Part shown: in pieces, positions 63,981 through 64,000 of the stretch | Numbering within the stretch: the first letter of the stretch is position 1 | How the letters are laid out: each line of letters opens with the position of its first letter | NCBI GenBank assembly: GCA_035529075.1 | Contig: DATKXK010000012.1 | Span: 62,001 to 126,000 of the forward strand | Reading direction: 5' to 3' | DNA from: Acidobacteriota bacterium | GTDB taxonomy: Bacteria > Zixibacteria > MSB-5A5 > GN15 > FEB-12 | Length of the DNA stretch: 64,000 nt | Translations under genes and position numbers: made by a program | The notes under the pieces: generated by a model | What the model saw: only the letters and a program-made list of their open reading frames with translations | Told to the model about the DNA's origin: nothing | Databases searched by the model: none

Positions 63981-64000
63981 GTTTCCTCCCTGCCACGGTA

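Overview
The window is about 64 kb of high-GC bacterial chromosome, made up mainly of housekeeping genes. I saw no tRNA, rRNA, CRISPR array, transposase, integrase or phage gene. The cell is clearly diderm: it encodes a patatin/POTRA/outer-membrane-barrel protein, an MlaD-type MCE lipid-transport protein, several exported adhesin-like proteins and minor type IV pilins. A DUF2723 membrane protein with a TPR tail, DUF2087, DciA, bifunctional nuclease, an M23 peptidase and lipoprotein-like TPR proteins fit an uncultured lineage of the FCB side of the tree, such as candidate phylum Zixibacteria. That placement is an inference from gene style, not a measured phylogeny.

Layout. 1-6.1 kb: TPR protein (cut by the window edge), small membrane protein, DUF2723 protein, HTH-DUF2087 regulator, EamA exporter. 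6.1-12 kb: a secreted protein with thirteen GNDxY-type repeats, glutamine synthetase I, an SDR oxidoreductase, a regulatory-looking intergenic region with a small ORF, and an M23 peptidase. 12-17 kb: ECF-like sigma factor, copper-type P-ATPase, histidine kinase and response regulator. 17-24 kb: pth, rpsF, rpsR, DUF2232, rplI, a bifunctional nuclease, an LpoA-like receptor and three small conserved-looking genes. 24-30 kb, mostly minus strand: gyrB-dciA, a GIN-domain protein, a VanZ fusion and three small proteins. 29.5-30.36 kb: a protein-free stretch holding a strong candidate for a ~460-nt structured non-coding RNA. 30.4-37.3 kb: patatin-Omp85 protein, TrmH-type methylase, DUF4097-like protein, and a signal peptide peptidase fused to a predicted N-terminal beta-rich domain. 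37.4-41.1 kb: four-gene minor-pilin operon with a tandem-duplicated PilW-type gene. 41.6-50 kb: aldehyde dehydrogenase, endonuclease IV, a methyltransferase without an ordinary start codon, a YchF-like P-loop protein, Lon, NAD(P)HX repair enzyme. 50-58 kb: SecA, RsgA, MlaD, GH57 glucanotransferase, sirtuin. 58-64 kb: a TPR protein with a TonB-like end coupled to pyrK-pyrD-pyrF, then an acetyltransferase and inorganic pyrophosphatase on the minus strand.

How the genes work together: pyrK-pyrD-pyrF forms a tightly coupled pyrimidine block; pth-rpsF-rpsR-DUF2232-rplI is a translation block with the DUF2232 gene in its familiar place; dciA overlaps gyrB; the pilin-like genes make a minor-pilin set. 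The most unusual items are the putative RNA gene at 29.75-30.2 kb (sigma70-like promoter with 17-bp spacer, five or more hairpins, intrinsic terminator, no matching RNA family that I recognise), the GNDxY repeat protein, the barrel-SppA fusion, the probable AUC-initiated methyltransferase, and signs of leaderless transcripts with a -10 box 6-7 nt before the start codon.
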